NCBI GenBank assembly: GCA_031268195.1
Contig: JAIRXQ010000073.1
Coordinates: 1 to 64,000, forward strand
Origin: Azoarcus sp.
GTDB taxonomy: Bacteria > Pseudomonadota > Gammaproteobacteria > Burkholderiales > Rhodocyclaceae
Direction of reading: 5' to 3'
DNA: 64,000 nucleotides
Shown here: positions 1-10,770 of the stretch, piece after piece
Numbering within the stretch: position 1 is the first letter of the stretch
How the letters are laid out: each line of letters starts with the position of its first letter
Notes under the pieces: generated by a model
Told to the model about the DNA's origin: nothing
The model's database searches: none
Seen by the model: only the letters and a program-made list of their open reading frames with translations
Position numbers and translations under genes: made by a program

Positions 1-318
1 AAAGCCTACGATTTCAATTTCGACGCCGAGAGCACGCAGCGGGTGTTCTGCTCCAAGCTCGTCTATCTCGCCTACGGCAATGTGGATTGGCCAACCAGCC
101 GGTTTTTGGGCCGTTTCACGATCAGCCCGGACGACATCGCTCAACGTTCCATCGCCGGAGGGCCGTTATCCATCGTTTTGATTTATCACGATGGCAGGCC
201 CGTGAAACCGCCATTGCAAGAAAAGATGGGGCATTTTCTCGCAACGCCGGAACCCTCCGGTTCATTGACATCGGTACGGGCAAGCCACCAGAAGCAGCCG
301 GAAAGCACCCTGCGCTGA
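1..318 (+). CDS. C-terminal part of a permuted papain-like (YiiX/YebB-type) protein, truncated by window start
   Basis: An open frame runs from base 1 to a TGA at 316-318, giving 105 visible residues; the start lies outside the window. The segment YDFNFD (residues 3-8) followed by FCSKLVYLAY (residues 16-25, Cys17) matches the pattern near the catalytic cysteine of permuted papain-like hydrolases of the YiiX/YebB/YaeF group, which have the His before the Cys. The tail beyond residue 75 is polar and unstructured-looking. The gene lies just beyond the tssE end of the T6SS cluster, so a cell-wall-hydrolase effector role is possible, but this is inference. The catalytic His would be in the missing part. 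Confidence 0.55.
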   Translation, partial: KAYDFNFDAESTQRVFCSKLVYLAYGNVDWPTSRFLGRFTISPDDIAQRSIAGGPLSIVLIYHDGRPVKPPLQEKMGHFLATPEPSGSLTSVRASHQKQPESTLR

Positions 319-493
319 CGCTCGCACAGCATCCTCTTTCCCGAAGCGCGCGGCACAGCGCGCCCGTCCAGTACTATCGCCTTGAATTATGTTAATCACT
401 TAAGTTAATTACCGGGTTTCAGGTTCAAATGTCACAGAATAAGTGACGATTTTTGAGTTAGGGTGCAATTGTATTCTTATTGGACGAGCCAGC

Positions 494-982
494 ATGGAAA
501 TCAGGCCGCATGCTTCCTTCTACAATCCACTTACGCAAACTCCGGCCACGACGGCGCAAAACGTGGGCAAGAAGCTGGAGGCTGCCAATCGTGTCTCGGC
601 TATGGTCACGCTGTTGACAAAAGCGTATCTCGCCAGCGGTGTCACAGCGTCGGAGACAGTTCAGGAACTGATGAAAGATGTTGATCTTCATCACATCACA
701 CCGCGAGAAATGGCGATTCTGAGCGGAAAACTGCATGAGGAAGGTGTTGTCTCGCAATTGGCGGGTTGCAGCTTTGTGAGTATCCCTATTCACACAGAGC
801 CCCCGATAGATCCCGACGTTCCCATTGATTTGTTCGAGCACTACCAAAAGCGGATGGATGTTATTCAAGAACTTGCCCGCCAGGGCGAGGACGAAAGCTA
901 TGCCTTGGTCGTGGCGAGCGAAGTGCAGGACACCCTGTATCGTTTGGCCGTCTTTGCGGCTATATATCATAAAGTGGGGTAA
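494..982 (+). CDS. Hypothetical protein, 162 aa
   Basis: I do not recognise this family. The protein is soluble-looking, helix-rich, without signal peptide or membrane segment, with an acidic middle and an aliphatic C-terminal helix. ATG at 494 is preferred over the GTG at 443 because a GGACGAG stretch lies just before it and the upstream codons look non-coding. The 175 bases before it hold an AT-rich imperfect dyad (392-411) and a small inverted repeat GTCAC/GTGAC (431-447) followed by a short T-run, perhaps a weak terminator for the preceding gene. It converges on tssE. The antisense frame that covers it begins inside the tssE remnant and is judged non-coding. Confidence 0.6.
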   Translation: MEIRPHASFYNPLTQTPATTAQNVGKKLEAANRVSAMVTLLTKAYLASGVTASETVQELMKDVDLHHITPREMAILSGKLHEEGVVSQLAGCSFVSIPIHTEPPIDPDVPIDLFEHYQKRMDVIQELARQGEDESYALVVASEVQDTLYRLAVFAAIYHKVG

Positions 983-1031
983 TGGCACGTTACTTTCCAA
1001 TCGCCTGTGCCAGCATTGATATGCTTGACGA

Positions 1032-1110
1032 GCGAGAGCCCGATCCAGCAGCGCGGATATGAACAGGCCGCTACGGCGGGTTTCGCGCTCAGGATCACAG
1101 CCATTGAGCC
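1032..1110 (-). pseudogene. Remnant of a second tssE 5' end
   Basis: These 79 bases match 1532-1607, the start region of tssE, in the same orientation and about 500 bp away, with a handful of substitutions and small insertions. On the minus strand the remnant still encodes a tssE-like peptide (DPERETRRSGLFISALLDR against DPGRETRRSDLFMPALLDR). A two-base insertion separates the ATG from that frame, and similarity ends after LLDR. It starts 5 bases after the tssE stop codon, in the same setting as the tagF-tssE junction. It looks like the leftover of a tandem tssE duplication. Confidence 0.75.
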
Positions 1111-1115
1111 CGTTA

Positions 1116-1601
1116 TCAGCTTTCTTCGCGAATTTCCACATTGCCGGCGTCCATGTCCCATTGCGCCCGAATCACCATATCGAGCGGATAGGGCTCGAAC
1201 CAGTAGGTCGCTTCGATCCGGAAACGCGCAAGGTTGTAGAGGCTGGCGCTCTTGTCGTTGGCTACGGAGACTTTGAGCGAATCTTTCAGGATGCGTGGCT
1301 CGAAGTAGGCGAGCGCAAGCTCTATCCGCTTCGCCATATCGCTGAGTTCGCTTTCCGAAAACCGGTAACCGGCCAGGGAGGGAATACCGAAATTGAGCAC
1401 CGAATATTTGGCGTGCGGGAAGCCGTCCAGCGGCAATTGCGTCTCGAGATTCGTGCAGTTGAGCAGCCACGAGAGGTCGCGCAATACGCTTTTGCGAAAG
1501 GCACTGCGGGTGATGGTGGCGGAGGCGCGCTGCGAGAGCCGATCCAGCAGCGCGGGCATGAACAGGTCGCTACGGCGGGTTTCGCGCCCAGGATCAGTCA
1601 T
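1116..1601 (-). CDS. tssE: T6SS baseplate subunit TssE (gp25-like)
   Basis: The 161-residue product has the gp25-like layout: an N-terminal leader with LLDRL (residues 19-23), SVLRDLSWLLNCTN near residue 38, the FPHAKYSVLNFGIPSLAGY core near residue 62, and an IELALAYFEPRI segment near residue 93. TssE is a wedge component of the baseplate that anchors the TssBC sheath, working with TssF, TssG and TssK. ATG at 1601 overlaps the tagF stop by 8 bases, so translation is probably coupled. It is the last gene of the leftward T6SS run, and a broken copy of its own start follows it. Confidence 0.93.
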   Translation of the reverse strand: MTDPGRETRRSDLFMPALLDRLSQRASATITRSAFRKSVLRDLSWLLNCTNLETQLPLDGFPHAKYSVLNFGIPSLAGYRFSESELSDMAKRIELALAYFEPRILKDSLKVSVANDKSASLYNLARFRIEATYWFEPYPLDMVIRAQWDMDAGNVEIREES

Positions 1602-2307
1602 TGAGCCAGCCGCCGCCCATCAGCAGGCAGAACAAAACGTCGTCGGGCGGCCCGCGGTGAATGATTTGCCTCGGCGGCAAATGGGGAGACGGCTCCGCCC
1701 ACCAGAAACTGCGATTGTTCCGTTCGCGGAACAAGGCGGATAAATCGGGCCAGGAAAACCATTCCCGGTGCGTATCGGCGGCCTCATCGGAGATGCCCAG
1801 CTCGCTGAGGATGCCGCCCACGGCTTCCGGCGCGGCCCCGTCTTCGAGTTCGGCATCCGTCAGGCCAAGGACGCCGGGAACATCTTCGACCGCAATCCGC
1901 TCGCCAATGATGCGCCGCAGTCCGGCGTCGATTTGATATAACCAGCGGCTGCGCGGCGGCAAGATGTCGTCGATGTCGTCTTCAAACGCGCGCAGGGCCA
2001 ACAGGGGCGAAAAGCGCCCTACTTTGTCGATGCTTGGCGCGATACAGCCCGCCAATGCATACTGATCCCAAATGCCGGCATTGACCACGAAATGCCAGAC
2101 AGGAGAAACCAGATAGGCGGCGCGCCAGTCCTCCGGGTCCTCGCGCACCAGATCGGCCATGCCGGATGCAATCCATTCATGAACGGTTTCCCTGGCCGTA
2201 CCAGGAATTCCGCGCCCGGCGAAATCGCCCACCGCGGGCAACTTGCCGAACCAGCCCATGTACAGGCGCGCGACCCGGGCAGGAGAAGATGAAAAAAACC
2301 TGACCAT
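1594..2307 (-). CDS. tagF: T6SS-associated protein TagF (ImpM family)
   Basis: The 237-residue product contains the family signature GWFGKLPAVGDFAGRGIP near the N terminus and the SPVWHFVVNAG stretch typical of ImpM/TagF. TagF is known in Pseudomonas as a post-translational repressor of T6SS that acts on the FHA protein. The frame is open further upstream into pppA; ATG at 2307 follows the pppA TAG stop by two bases and has a GGGGCGG stretch upstream, so it is preferred. A later ATG at 2259 (MGWFGK) is possible. Position between pppA and tssE supports membership of the control module. Confidence 0.88.
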   Translation of the reverse strand: MVRFFSSSPARVARLYMGWFGKLPAVGDFAGRGIPGTARETVHEWIASGMADLVREDPEDWRAAYLVSPVWHFVVNAGIWDQYALAGCIAPSIDKVGRFSPLLALRAFEDDIDDILPPRSRWLYQIDAGLRRIIGERIAVEDVPGVLGLTDAELEDGAAPEAVGGILSELGISDEAADTHREWFSWPDLSALFRERNNRSFWWAEPSPHLPPRQIIHRGPPDDVLFCLLMGGGWLND

Positions 2308-2309
2308 TC

Positions 2310-3101
2310 CTACGTGTCCGCCCCAGGTTTTCGCGGCGCTTCGATGCGCGTGGTCACTTCTTCGTGTTCGCCCAGCCAGATCGCCAGGGCGCTGAAGTTG
2401 TCCTGGCTGGGCGCATTGGGTTCGGGCACCGCGTTGACCAGGCTCTCCAGCCACTCATCGGGCGTCCGCGCCTGCTGGAGCAGCTCTTCCATGGTGTCTT
2501 CGCTCAGGGCTTCCCAAAATCCGTCGGAGCACAACAGGAAAACATCGCCCGAACACACGACGGCCGGCTCCTCGCACACGACCTGTTCCGGCATCTCCTC
2601 ACTGCCCACCGCCGCGTACAGCATGTTCCGCTTGATGTTGCCGCGCAGGGAGCCGGTAAAGAATCCGGCGTCCATCAACGATTGCAGCACGCTATGGTCG
2701 GTGGTCAGCACCCGTGCCCGCCCACTGCGGAACAGATAGATGCGGCTGTCGCCGAGATGGCCCCAATACGCGCGTTCCTGTTCGAGATCCAGAATCAGCA
2801 TCACGATGGTGGTATTCATTTCGGGATACTGCGGATGATGCTCGCGCGTCTCCAGCAACGCATCGCGCGCCACATCGATCAACGTGGCAATCGTTTCGGT
2901 ATCGCCCTCGGGGGTGGTGGGAAAGTGCGTCAACACCTGCCGTACGACGAAATCCGACGCCACATCCCCGCCTTTGTGACCGCCCGTGCCATCGGCCAGC
3001 ACGAAGCAGCCCAAGGTTTCGTTGGCACAAAAGCCGACCGCATCCTCGTTGCGTTCCCTGCCACCCCGCTCGCTGCGTTTCGCCACCGATAGCCGCATCA
3101 C
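2310..3101 (-). CDS. pppA: T6SS serine/threonine phosphatase, PP2C family (PppA/Stp1 type)
   Basis: The 263-residue protein is a PP2C-type metal-dependent phosphatase. Visible motifs are GGRERNEDAVGF near residue 13, LADGTGGHKGGD near residue 35 (family usually DGMGGH), HLGDSRIYL near residue 117, CSDGFWEAL near residue 191 and SQDNFSALAIWL near residue 234. The metal-binding aspartates are all present. In the T6SS threonine-phosphorylation pathway this enzyme removes the phosphate that the PpkA kinase places on the FHA protein. The start overlaps the end of the FHA gene by 4 bases (ATGA). Confidence 0.9.
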   Translation of the reverse strand: MMRLSVAKRSERGGRERNEDAVGFCANETLGCFVLADGTGGHKGGDVASDFVVRQVLTHFPTTPEGDTETIATLIDVARDALLETREHHPQYPEMNTTIVMLILDLEQERAYWGHLGDSRIYLFRSGRARVLTTDHSVLQSLMDAGFFTGSLRGNIKRNMLYAAVGSEEMPEQVVCEEPAVVCSGDVFLLCSDGFWEALSEDTMEELLQQARTPDEWLESLVNAVPEPNAPSQDNFSALAIWLGEHEEVTTRIEAPRKPGADT

Positions 3102-4912
3102 TTCTTCGCCCTCTTCTCAGCTTGCAGCGTCGCAATTGCCCCTTCATAGGCACGGAGGAAAGCATCGCCGAAGAAGCTCTGGAAGCGATCCGCAACATTC
3201 TCCCGCGTGCCGTGGAAATAGCGTCCGTAGCCGTCCCATAGATGCGCTCTGCGGACCAACGGAAACACGCTGTCGAGACCTTGCACGGGTTCCTTGCCAG
3301 CAATCGTTTCCGGATCGAAATGATCGACCACGTGGCGCAACGCCGATTGCATACCGGAGACCAGGCCGATCTGGTGGGCGCGCAGGTCGGTGAAAGCGTT
3401 ATCAACCGCTTCGAGCGGCCCCATGAAACCGGGCAGGGGCTGGCCCAGCAAATATTGGAGCGCGGCTTTGCCATCCGGCGAAAACTTGAGCGGATTGTTG
3501 CGCTCCGGCGCGATCACGGTGACGTTGGCCCTGACCGCCTGCCTGACGATCGTCCGCCCGGCGATCAAATCGAGCGCGCCCTGCGTGTAGCCGCGTAGCA
3601 ACTGGCCGAGCGTCTTCATGAACGCTTTGTCCAGCACGATGCGGCCGGACAGCTCCTCGATGCCCAAGCCTTCGATAAACGCCTCGAACAGCTCCGCCAG
3701 CGCCGGGGCGGGCTCATCGACGGGCGGCGGCGCCGTACGGGACGGCCGGTTTGCGGGCGCGCGGGGCGGACTGGATTGTTTTTCCGGCGCGGCTGGCGCG
3801 GCCGACGTGGTCGGCGTGGTCGGCGTGGTCGGCGTGGTCGGCGCTGGCGGCGGCGCTTCGGGCACGGCGGCCTGGGCGGAGGGCTGTTCGGCGGCGCCCC
3901 CGGCTGGGGCGTCTCCCCAGCCAGCCAGGATACGATCGATGTCGCTCATCTCTTCTGCCGCGCCTGCATCCGGCGTCGCGGCGGGCGACTCCTGCGTTGG
4001 AATGGCGTCGGGCGGTAGAAAGAAGTTTCCGGGCTGATCGGGCACAGGAGTCCTCTCCGCTACCTCGGGTATAAAAGGCACCTTCGTTGCCTCGGGGACA
4101 AGCGGCATCTTCGTTGCCTCGGGTACAAGAGGCCCCTTCGTTGCCTCGGGCAAATGAAACAAACCGCCCAGTTCTGAACCGTGCGTCAAGTCCATCTGCG
4201 ATGCGCTGGCTACGGGCGAGCGCTTGCCCTGCAAAACGTCATCGATTCCACCGCCAATACCCGCGTCGCTGCCGCCGCCGCCAAACAACGCCAGCGGATC
4301 GAGCGCAGGATCATAGTCGGCCTGCGTCATCGCGGGAGTCGACGGCGCGGCAAGCTTGCCGATGAGATCATCTGCCTTGCCTTCGAGTGCGTCGAAATCG
4401 ACGCCGCGCACATCGGGCAGTTCCGGCCTCGGCCTGTCCGCGCGCATGAACGGATCGACGATATCGTCTTTTGTCGGCACAGGCGGTGGCGAGTCCCCTT
4501 TTTGGGGCAGCGAAGCAATGAAATCGTCGTCATCGCCCTTTGCCGCCGTCGGCACGGGCGCGGCGGTCGGCGCAACGGCCGGCATCCGTGCGCGGGCCAC
4601 ATAGCGCACTTGCAGGACATAGCCGCCAATGCCGATGTTGTCGCCATCGCGCAGCTTGCAACCCATGCCCGGCACCAGCTCATCGTCATTGACGAGCACC
4701 GAGTTTTCGCTACTGATGTTTTCGAGTCGATAGGTGCCGTCAGGCTCAAGGCTGAACTGGATATGCCGCCGCGACACCAGATGCATGGGGTCCGGCAAGA
4801 TGAGAACGTTGTCGTTGCCCCGCCCGATCGTGCCGCTGCTGCCGGAGACTTCCCCCATCACCGGCATGACCGGCGGTAGCCCGTTGTAGGTCAGCGCCTG
4901 TATTTCTAGCAT
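3098..4912 (-). CDS. tagH: T6SS FHA-domain protein (TagH/Fha type)
   Basis: The 604-residue protein starts with an FHA domain (about residues 20-100: IGRGNDNVLILP, SRRHIQF, ENSVLVND), which binds phosphothreonine. A long Pro/Ala-rich linker follows with two tandem repeats: a 9-residue unit PEATKxPLV near residues 256-291 and PTT repeats near residue 370. The C-terminal region (about 410-600) is the domain found in type VI FHA proteins. It is the expected substrate and reader of the adjacent kinase and the target of TagF. ATG at 4912 overlaps the kinase stop in ATGCTAG; the frame is open to 4933 but MLEIQALTYNG fits the family start. Confidence 0.88.
   Translation of the reverse strand: MLEIQALTYNGLPPVMPVMGEVSGSSGTIGRGNDNVLILPDPMHLVSRRHIQFSLEPDGTYRLENISSENSVLVNDDELVPGMGCKLRDGDNIGIGGYVLQVRYVARARMPAVAPTAAPVPTAAKGDDDDFIASLPQKGDSPPPVPTKDDIVDPFMRADRPRPELPDVRGVDFDALEGKADDLIGKLAAPSTPAMTQADYDPALDPLALFGGGGSDAGIGGGIDDVLQGKRSPVASASQMDLTHGSELGGLFHLPEATKGPLVPEATKMPLVPEATKVPFIPEVAERTPVPDQPGNFFLPPDAIPTQESPAATPDAGAAEEMSDIDRILAGWGDAPAGGAAEQPSAQAAVPEAPPPAPTTPTTPTTPTTSAAPAAPEKQSSPPRAPANRPSRTAPPPVDEPAPALAELFEAFIEGLGIEELSGRIVLDKAFMKTLGQLLRGYTQGALDLIAGRTIVRQAVRANVTVIAPERNNPLKFSPDGKAALQYLLGQPLPGFMGPLEAVDNAFTDLRAHQIGLVSGMQSALRHVVDHFDPETIAGKEPVQGLDSVFPLVRRAHLWDGYGRYFHGTRENVADRFQSFFGDAFLRAYEGAIATLQAEKRAKK
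3808..3842. repeat. 9-bp tandem repeat coding PTT in the FHA-protein linker
   Basis: About four consecutive copies of the unit GGCGTGGTC (plus strand) encode PTTPTTPTTPTT on the minus strand. The unit is a multiple of three, so copy changes alter linker length without a frameshift. Confidence 0.8.
4040..4147. repeat. 27-bp tandem repeat coding PEATK units in the FHA-protein linker
   Basis: Four successive 27-base units encode EATKGPLVP, EATKMPLVP, EATKVPFIP and the diverged EVAERTPVP. Each unit carries CTTCGTTGCCTCGGG or a variant on the plus strand. The repeat keeps the reading frame and sits between the FHA domain and the C-terminal domain. Confidence 0.8.
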
Positions 4913-6750
4913 TTCGAATCCCCTGCCGGGCATGCCGGGCCATGATCACCCGCCGCGGGCGGCGCGGCGGGCGGCACTGCGCGCAACGAAGCGGGTGGTG
5001 CGACGCGCGGCGCGGCAACGCGCGACGCTTCCTGTGTCGGGGAGCATGCGCCGCGCAAAACCGCACGCTCACCTGTTTCGAGGGAAAAGCTCGCTGAAAA
5101 TGGCGGATCGAACGGGCATTCGATCCGCAGCGTGTGCTGGCCAATCTCGACGGGGACGATTCGCCCTGTCTGGGCCAAACGATCCGGGTCCATGACTTCA
5201 TCGTCGATGGCCAGGACAGCATCTTCCAGACCTCGTAGCGCCAGTTGCGGCGTATCCGTTTCGCTGCGCTCAAACGTCAGCGCCGGGGTTTCCCGCTGTG
5301 TAGGCGTGGATGTGGGCGGCGTGGATGTGGATGCGGGCGTGGGCGCAGCGGCCTTGCCGGGAACGTACCCCGCCGGGACGGCAGGCTTGCCGGGAATACG
5401 CCCCGCTGCGGGGATGGCTCCGCCACCCGACAGGATGTCCTTGCCTTTGGAAACCGCTTCGTCCGGCATGTTCATGGCCTTGCGCACCGTGGCATCGGCC
5501 TTCTGATACCCCTGCGCGCCGCGCTCGCCGGCAGAGGCGATCCGGCCCATTACCTGGACGGCGGCATCCGGCTTCGCCCCATCGGGCGGAGGCGGTGAAT
5601 CGAAAAGTGTCGAGCATCCGGAAAGCGCGAGAAAAAACGCCATGACACACACCAGCGCCGCAAACAGGAAAAACCAGCGCACGGCCGCGCTTTGCCCGCC
5701 GCCGTCCGACCGGGCAGGCTGCGGAAACGGCATGATCGGCGGGGCATTGCCGTGGGCGGCGGCGCTCCCGTGCAAAATCGGGCGCGGCGCCGCGCCATCA
5801 TTCACCGGCGGCGGCGACACATAGACCTCGCCTCCTCCCGCCCCGGCGAGCAGGGCGGCAACGTATTCTTCCACTGTTTGCGGCCGCCCCTCCGGTTTCA
5901 CGGCAAGGCCCGCATCGATGACTTTCAGCACCCCGGCAGGCAGGGCGGGCGTGGCCTGTTCAACAAGCGGCCTGACCGTCTCCCGGATGATCCGCGCCAC
6001 CGACACGGTCGGCATGGTGCCGGTCACGAGCAGGTAGGCGACGGCGGAAGCCGCGTAGATGTCCGTCCACGGCCCGATCGTCAGCTCTTCGTTGTCGCTG
6101 CCGTACTGCTCAATCGGCGCAAAACCTTGCTTGAGAATGATGGTGGAGGGATTTTCGCCGGTCAGTTCGGTATGGCGCGCCGCGCCGAAATCGAGCAGCA
6201 CCGGCGCGCCGTTTTTTTCGAGGATCAGGATGTTGTCGGAGGAAATATCGAGGTGATAGCACGACACCGAATGGATTTGCTTCAAGCCATCGAGCACCGG
6301 CAGCAACAGGGAGAACAAACTTTCGGTGCTGCTGGCGCGGAAACCGCCTCGGACCATTTCGCGCAAGGTACTGCCGCGATAAAACGGCATGACCATGTAC
6401 ACGGTGCCGTTGGCTTCCATCATATTCATCACCGAAACCAGCGCGGGATGCCTGAAACGGGCGAGGATGTGCGCTTCGTTCAGGAAGCGCCGCATCCCCT
6501 TGTCGAACAGCACCCGTTTGGCGGGGACACGCACATCAACTTGCAGCGTGCCGCCGGAGCGCGCCGCAAGGCTCGCCGGCAGGTACTCCTTGATCGCCAC
6601 TTCGCAGTCGAGCATGGTGTCCTTGGCGAGATACACGATCCCGAAACCGCCCTCCCCGGCCACTGATTCGATGACGTACTGCAGCAGGCGCGTGCCAACC
6701 GGCAGCGCGCTCATCGGAGCAGTGGGCGATCCCGCATGCGTCTGAGTCAT
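4906..6750 (-). CDS. ppkA: T6SS serine/threonine protein kinase (PpkA type), membrane-anchored
   Basis: The 614-residue protein has a Hanks-type kinase domain (about 20-300): glycine loop AGEGGFGIV (31-39), VAIK lysine (Lys54), catalytic loop HLDISSDN (167-173; the usual HRD arginine is Leu) and DFG (187-189). A linker precedes one membrane span (about 357-377), followed by a Pro/Ala-rich periplasmic part ending in a small domain rich in Asp/Leu. The kinase phosphorylates the FHA protein encoded immediately downstream and so starts T6SS assembly in the threonine-phosphorylation pathway. ATG at 6750 gives a normal length. The Leu in place of the HRD Arg suggests activity may not depend on classical activation-loop phosphorylation. 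Confidence 0.88.
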   Translation of the reverse strand: MTQTHAGSPTAPMSALPVGTRLLQYVIESVAGEGGFGIVYLAKDTMLDCEVAIKEYLPASLAARSGGTLQVDVRVPAKRVLFDKGMRRFLNEAHILARFRHPALVSVMNMMEANGTVYMVMPFYRGSTLREMVRGGFRASSTESLFSLLLPVLDGLKQIHSVSCYHLDISSDNILILEKNGAPVLLDFGAARHTELTGENPSTIILKQGFAPIEQYGSDNEELTIGPWTDIYAASAVAYLLVTGTMPTVSVARIIRETVRPLVEQATPALPAGVLKVIDAGLAVKPEGRPQTVEEYVAALLAGAGGGEVYVSPPPVNDGAAPRPILHGSAAAHGNAPPIMPFPQPARSDGGGQSAAVRWFFLFAALVCVMAFFLALSGCSTLFDSPPPPDGAKPDAAVQVMGRIASAGERGAQGYQKADATVRKAMNMPDEAVSKGKDILSGGGAIPAAGRIPGKPAVPAGYVPGKAAAPTPASTSTPPTSTPTQRETPALTFERSETDTPQLALRGLEDAVLAIDDEVMDPDRLAQTGRIVPVEIGQHTLRIECPFDPPFSASFSLETGERAVLRGACSPTQEASRVAAPRVAPPASLRAVPPAAPPAAGDHGPACPAGDSKC

Positions 6751-6801
6751 CTCAATCCACCATCACCGTAGCATCCCTATTCCGTCCCAACCGGCACCCG
6801 G

Positions 6802-9603
<2,802 letters not shown>

Positions 9604-9735
9604 ATCGACCTCGACGGTTTCCTGTAATGAAAGCGTTGAAAAAAACGTTGAAACGAATGCAAATGCGTCCGGGCACGCGAACGCGGCAACGCGCAGAGCA
9701 TAACAGCTTCGCCCCCCGCGCCGATGCCCGCACGG

Positions 9736-10770
9736 TCATTGCGCGAACCTCTCCCGCCTTTCCCCTTCGAGGACGAGATCGCCACGATCTTCGCCGTTGG
9801 CGCCCCCCAGCCAGCTCGTCCAGCCAAGCATGCCCGACTTCGAGCCCAGGCGCAGGGACGGCACCTCCTCGCGGCGCAGGATGAGACGCATATCCCACAT
9901 GAATTCGAACCCCACGTAATTGCGCACCCAGTCGCGCAACTGGCGGAAAAACTTGTTCCCCGGCAAAAACGCCACGTATGCGGCAAACTTCAGCGGCCCG
10001 GCATGAATGCGAAAGCGATGCCGGCAGTCAAGCACGGATGCGCCACAAACCGCGCCGCATCCCAGCTGGCTGGCAGGCGTATCCGCGTTCAGCCAAGTGC
10101 GTTCGCTCGCCTCCAGGCGCAACCATTGCGGCATCCATTCCTGGATGCGGAAAAGACAACCGAAAAAATCGCCCAGAATCGAAACCAACCCTTCCGGGCT
10201 GCGCGTCTGCCGCGCCATATGACCCGCCATGTAACGTTTGGCGTGGGCAGGCACAGCGTCGCGCTCATCGAAGACGGCCTCACCATAGCCGATCAGACTG
10301 CCGACATAGCGGGAAAAATGGTCGTTCTTGCCGGGGCGGTCGAGACTGGCGGTGGCCTGTACGCTGGCCCAGGCACGATAAAAAAGCAGCGCGAAGCGAT
10401 GATGAAAGAGATCGAGAAACGCCCGCAAAGCGTGATCATCGTCGTACTCGCTGCGTTCGCGCGCAAACTCGGTAAAGTACTGCGGCATCGGGCCATTCGG
10501 CCCGAACAGCCCGAAATAAGCCTGTTCGATGCGCAAACGGCCGTGTTTGCGCTCGCAGGCGGACAACGCCGAGGGCGCAAAACTGAGCGACGGCCTCTGA
10601 CCGATGCGAACGATTTCCTGGCCGGGATGCAAAGCAGTGCCGAAGCGGGGAAATGCCGGATTGCTCGCTTCCAGCCAGCGCATGAGCTCGAACCAGTCGA
10701 AGCGCCAGGGCTCCCGGCGCAGTGCCGACTCGTTCGGAACGACCACCGTCGCGCGCTTGCCCTCAGGCAT
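9736..10770 (-). CDS. tssG: T6SS baseplate subunit TssG
   Basis: The 344-residue product has the family features PWRFDWFELMRWLE near residue 22, LRIEQAYFGLFGPNGPMPQYFTE near residue 82 and HHRFALLFYRAW near residue 122. TssG forms the baseplate wedge with TssF and TssE. ATG at 10770 overlaps the tssF stop (ATGCCTGA) and is preferred over an upstream in-frame ATG at 10806 that lies inside tssF. Confidence 0.94.
   Translation of the reverse strand: MPEGKRATVVVPNESALRREPWRFDWFELMRWLEASNPAFPRFGTALHPGQEIVRIGQRPSLSFAPSALSACERKHGRLRIEQAYFGLFGPNGPMPQYFTEFARERSEYDDDHALRAFLDLFHHRFALLFYRAWASVQATASLDRPGKNDHFSRYVGSLIGYGEAVFDERDAVPAHAKRYMAGHMARQTRSPEGLVSILGDFFGCLFRIQEWMPQWLRLEASERTWLNADTPASQLGCGAVCGASVLDCRHRFRIHAGPLKFAAYVAFLPGNKFFRQLRDWVRNYVGFEFMWDMRLILRREEVPSLRLGSKSGMLGWTSWLGGANGEDRGDLVLEGERRERFAQ

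Noticed and set aside
458-1141. Minus-strand frame starting in the tssE remnant
   Set aside because: It runs antisense to the 494-982 gene; only its first 25 residues resemble TssE, and the rest is Arg-rich and Cys-rich shadow sequence.
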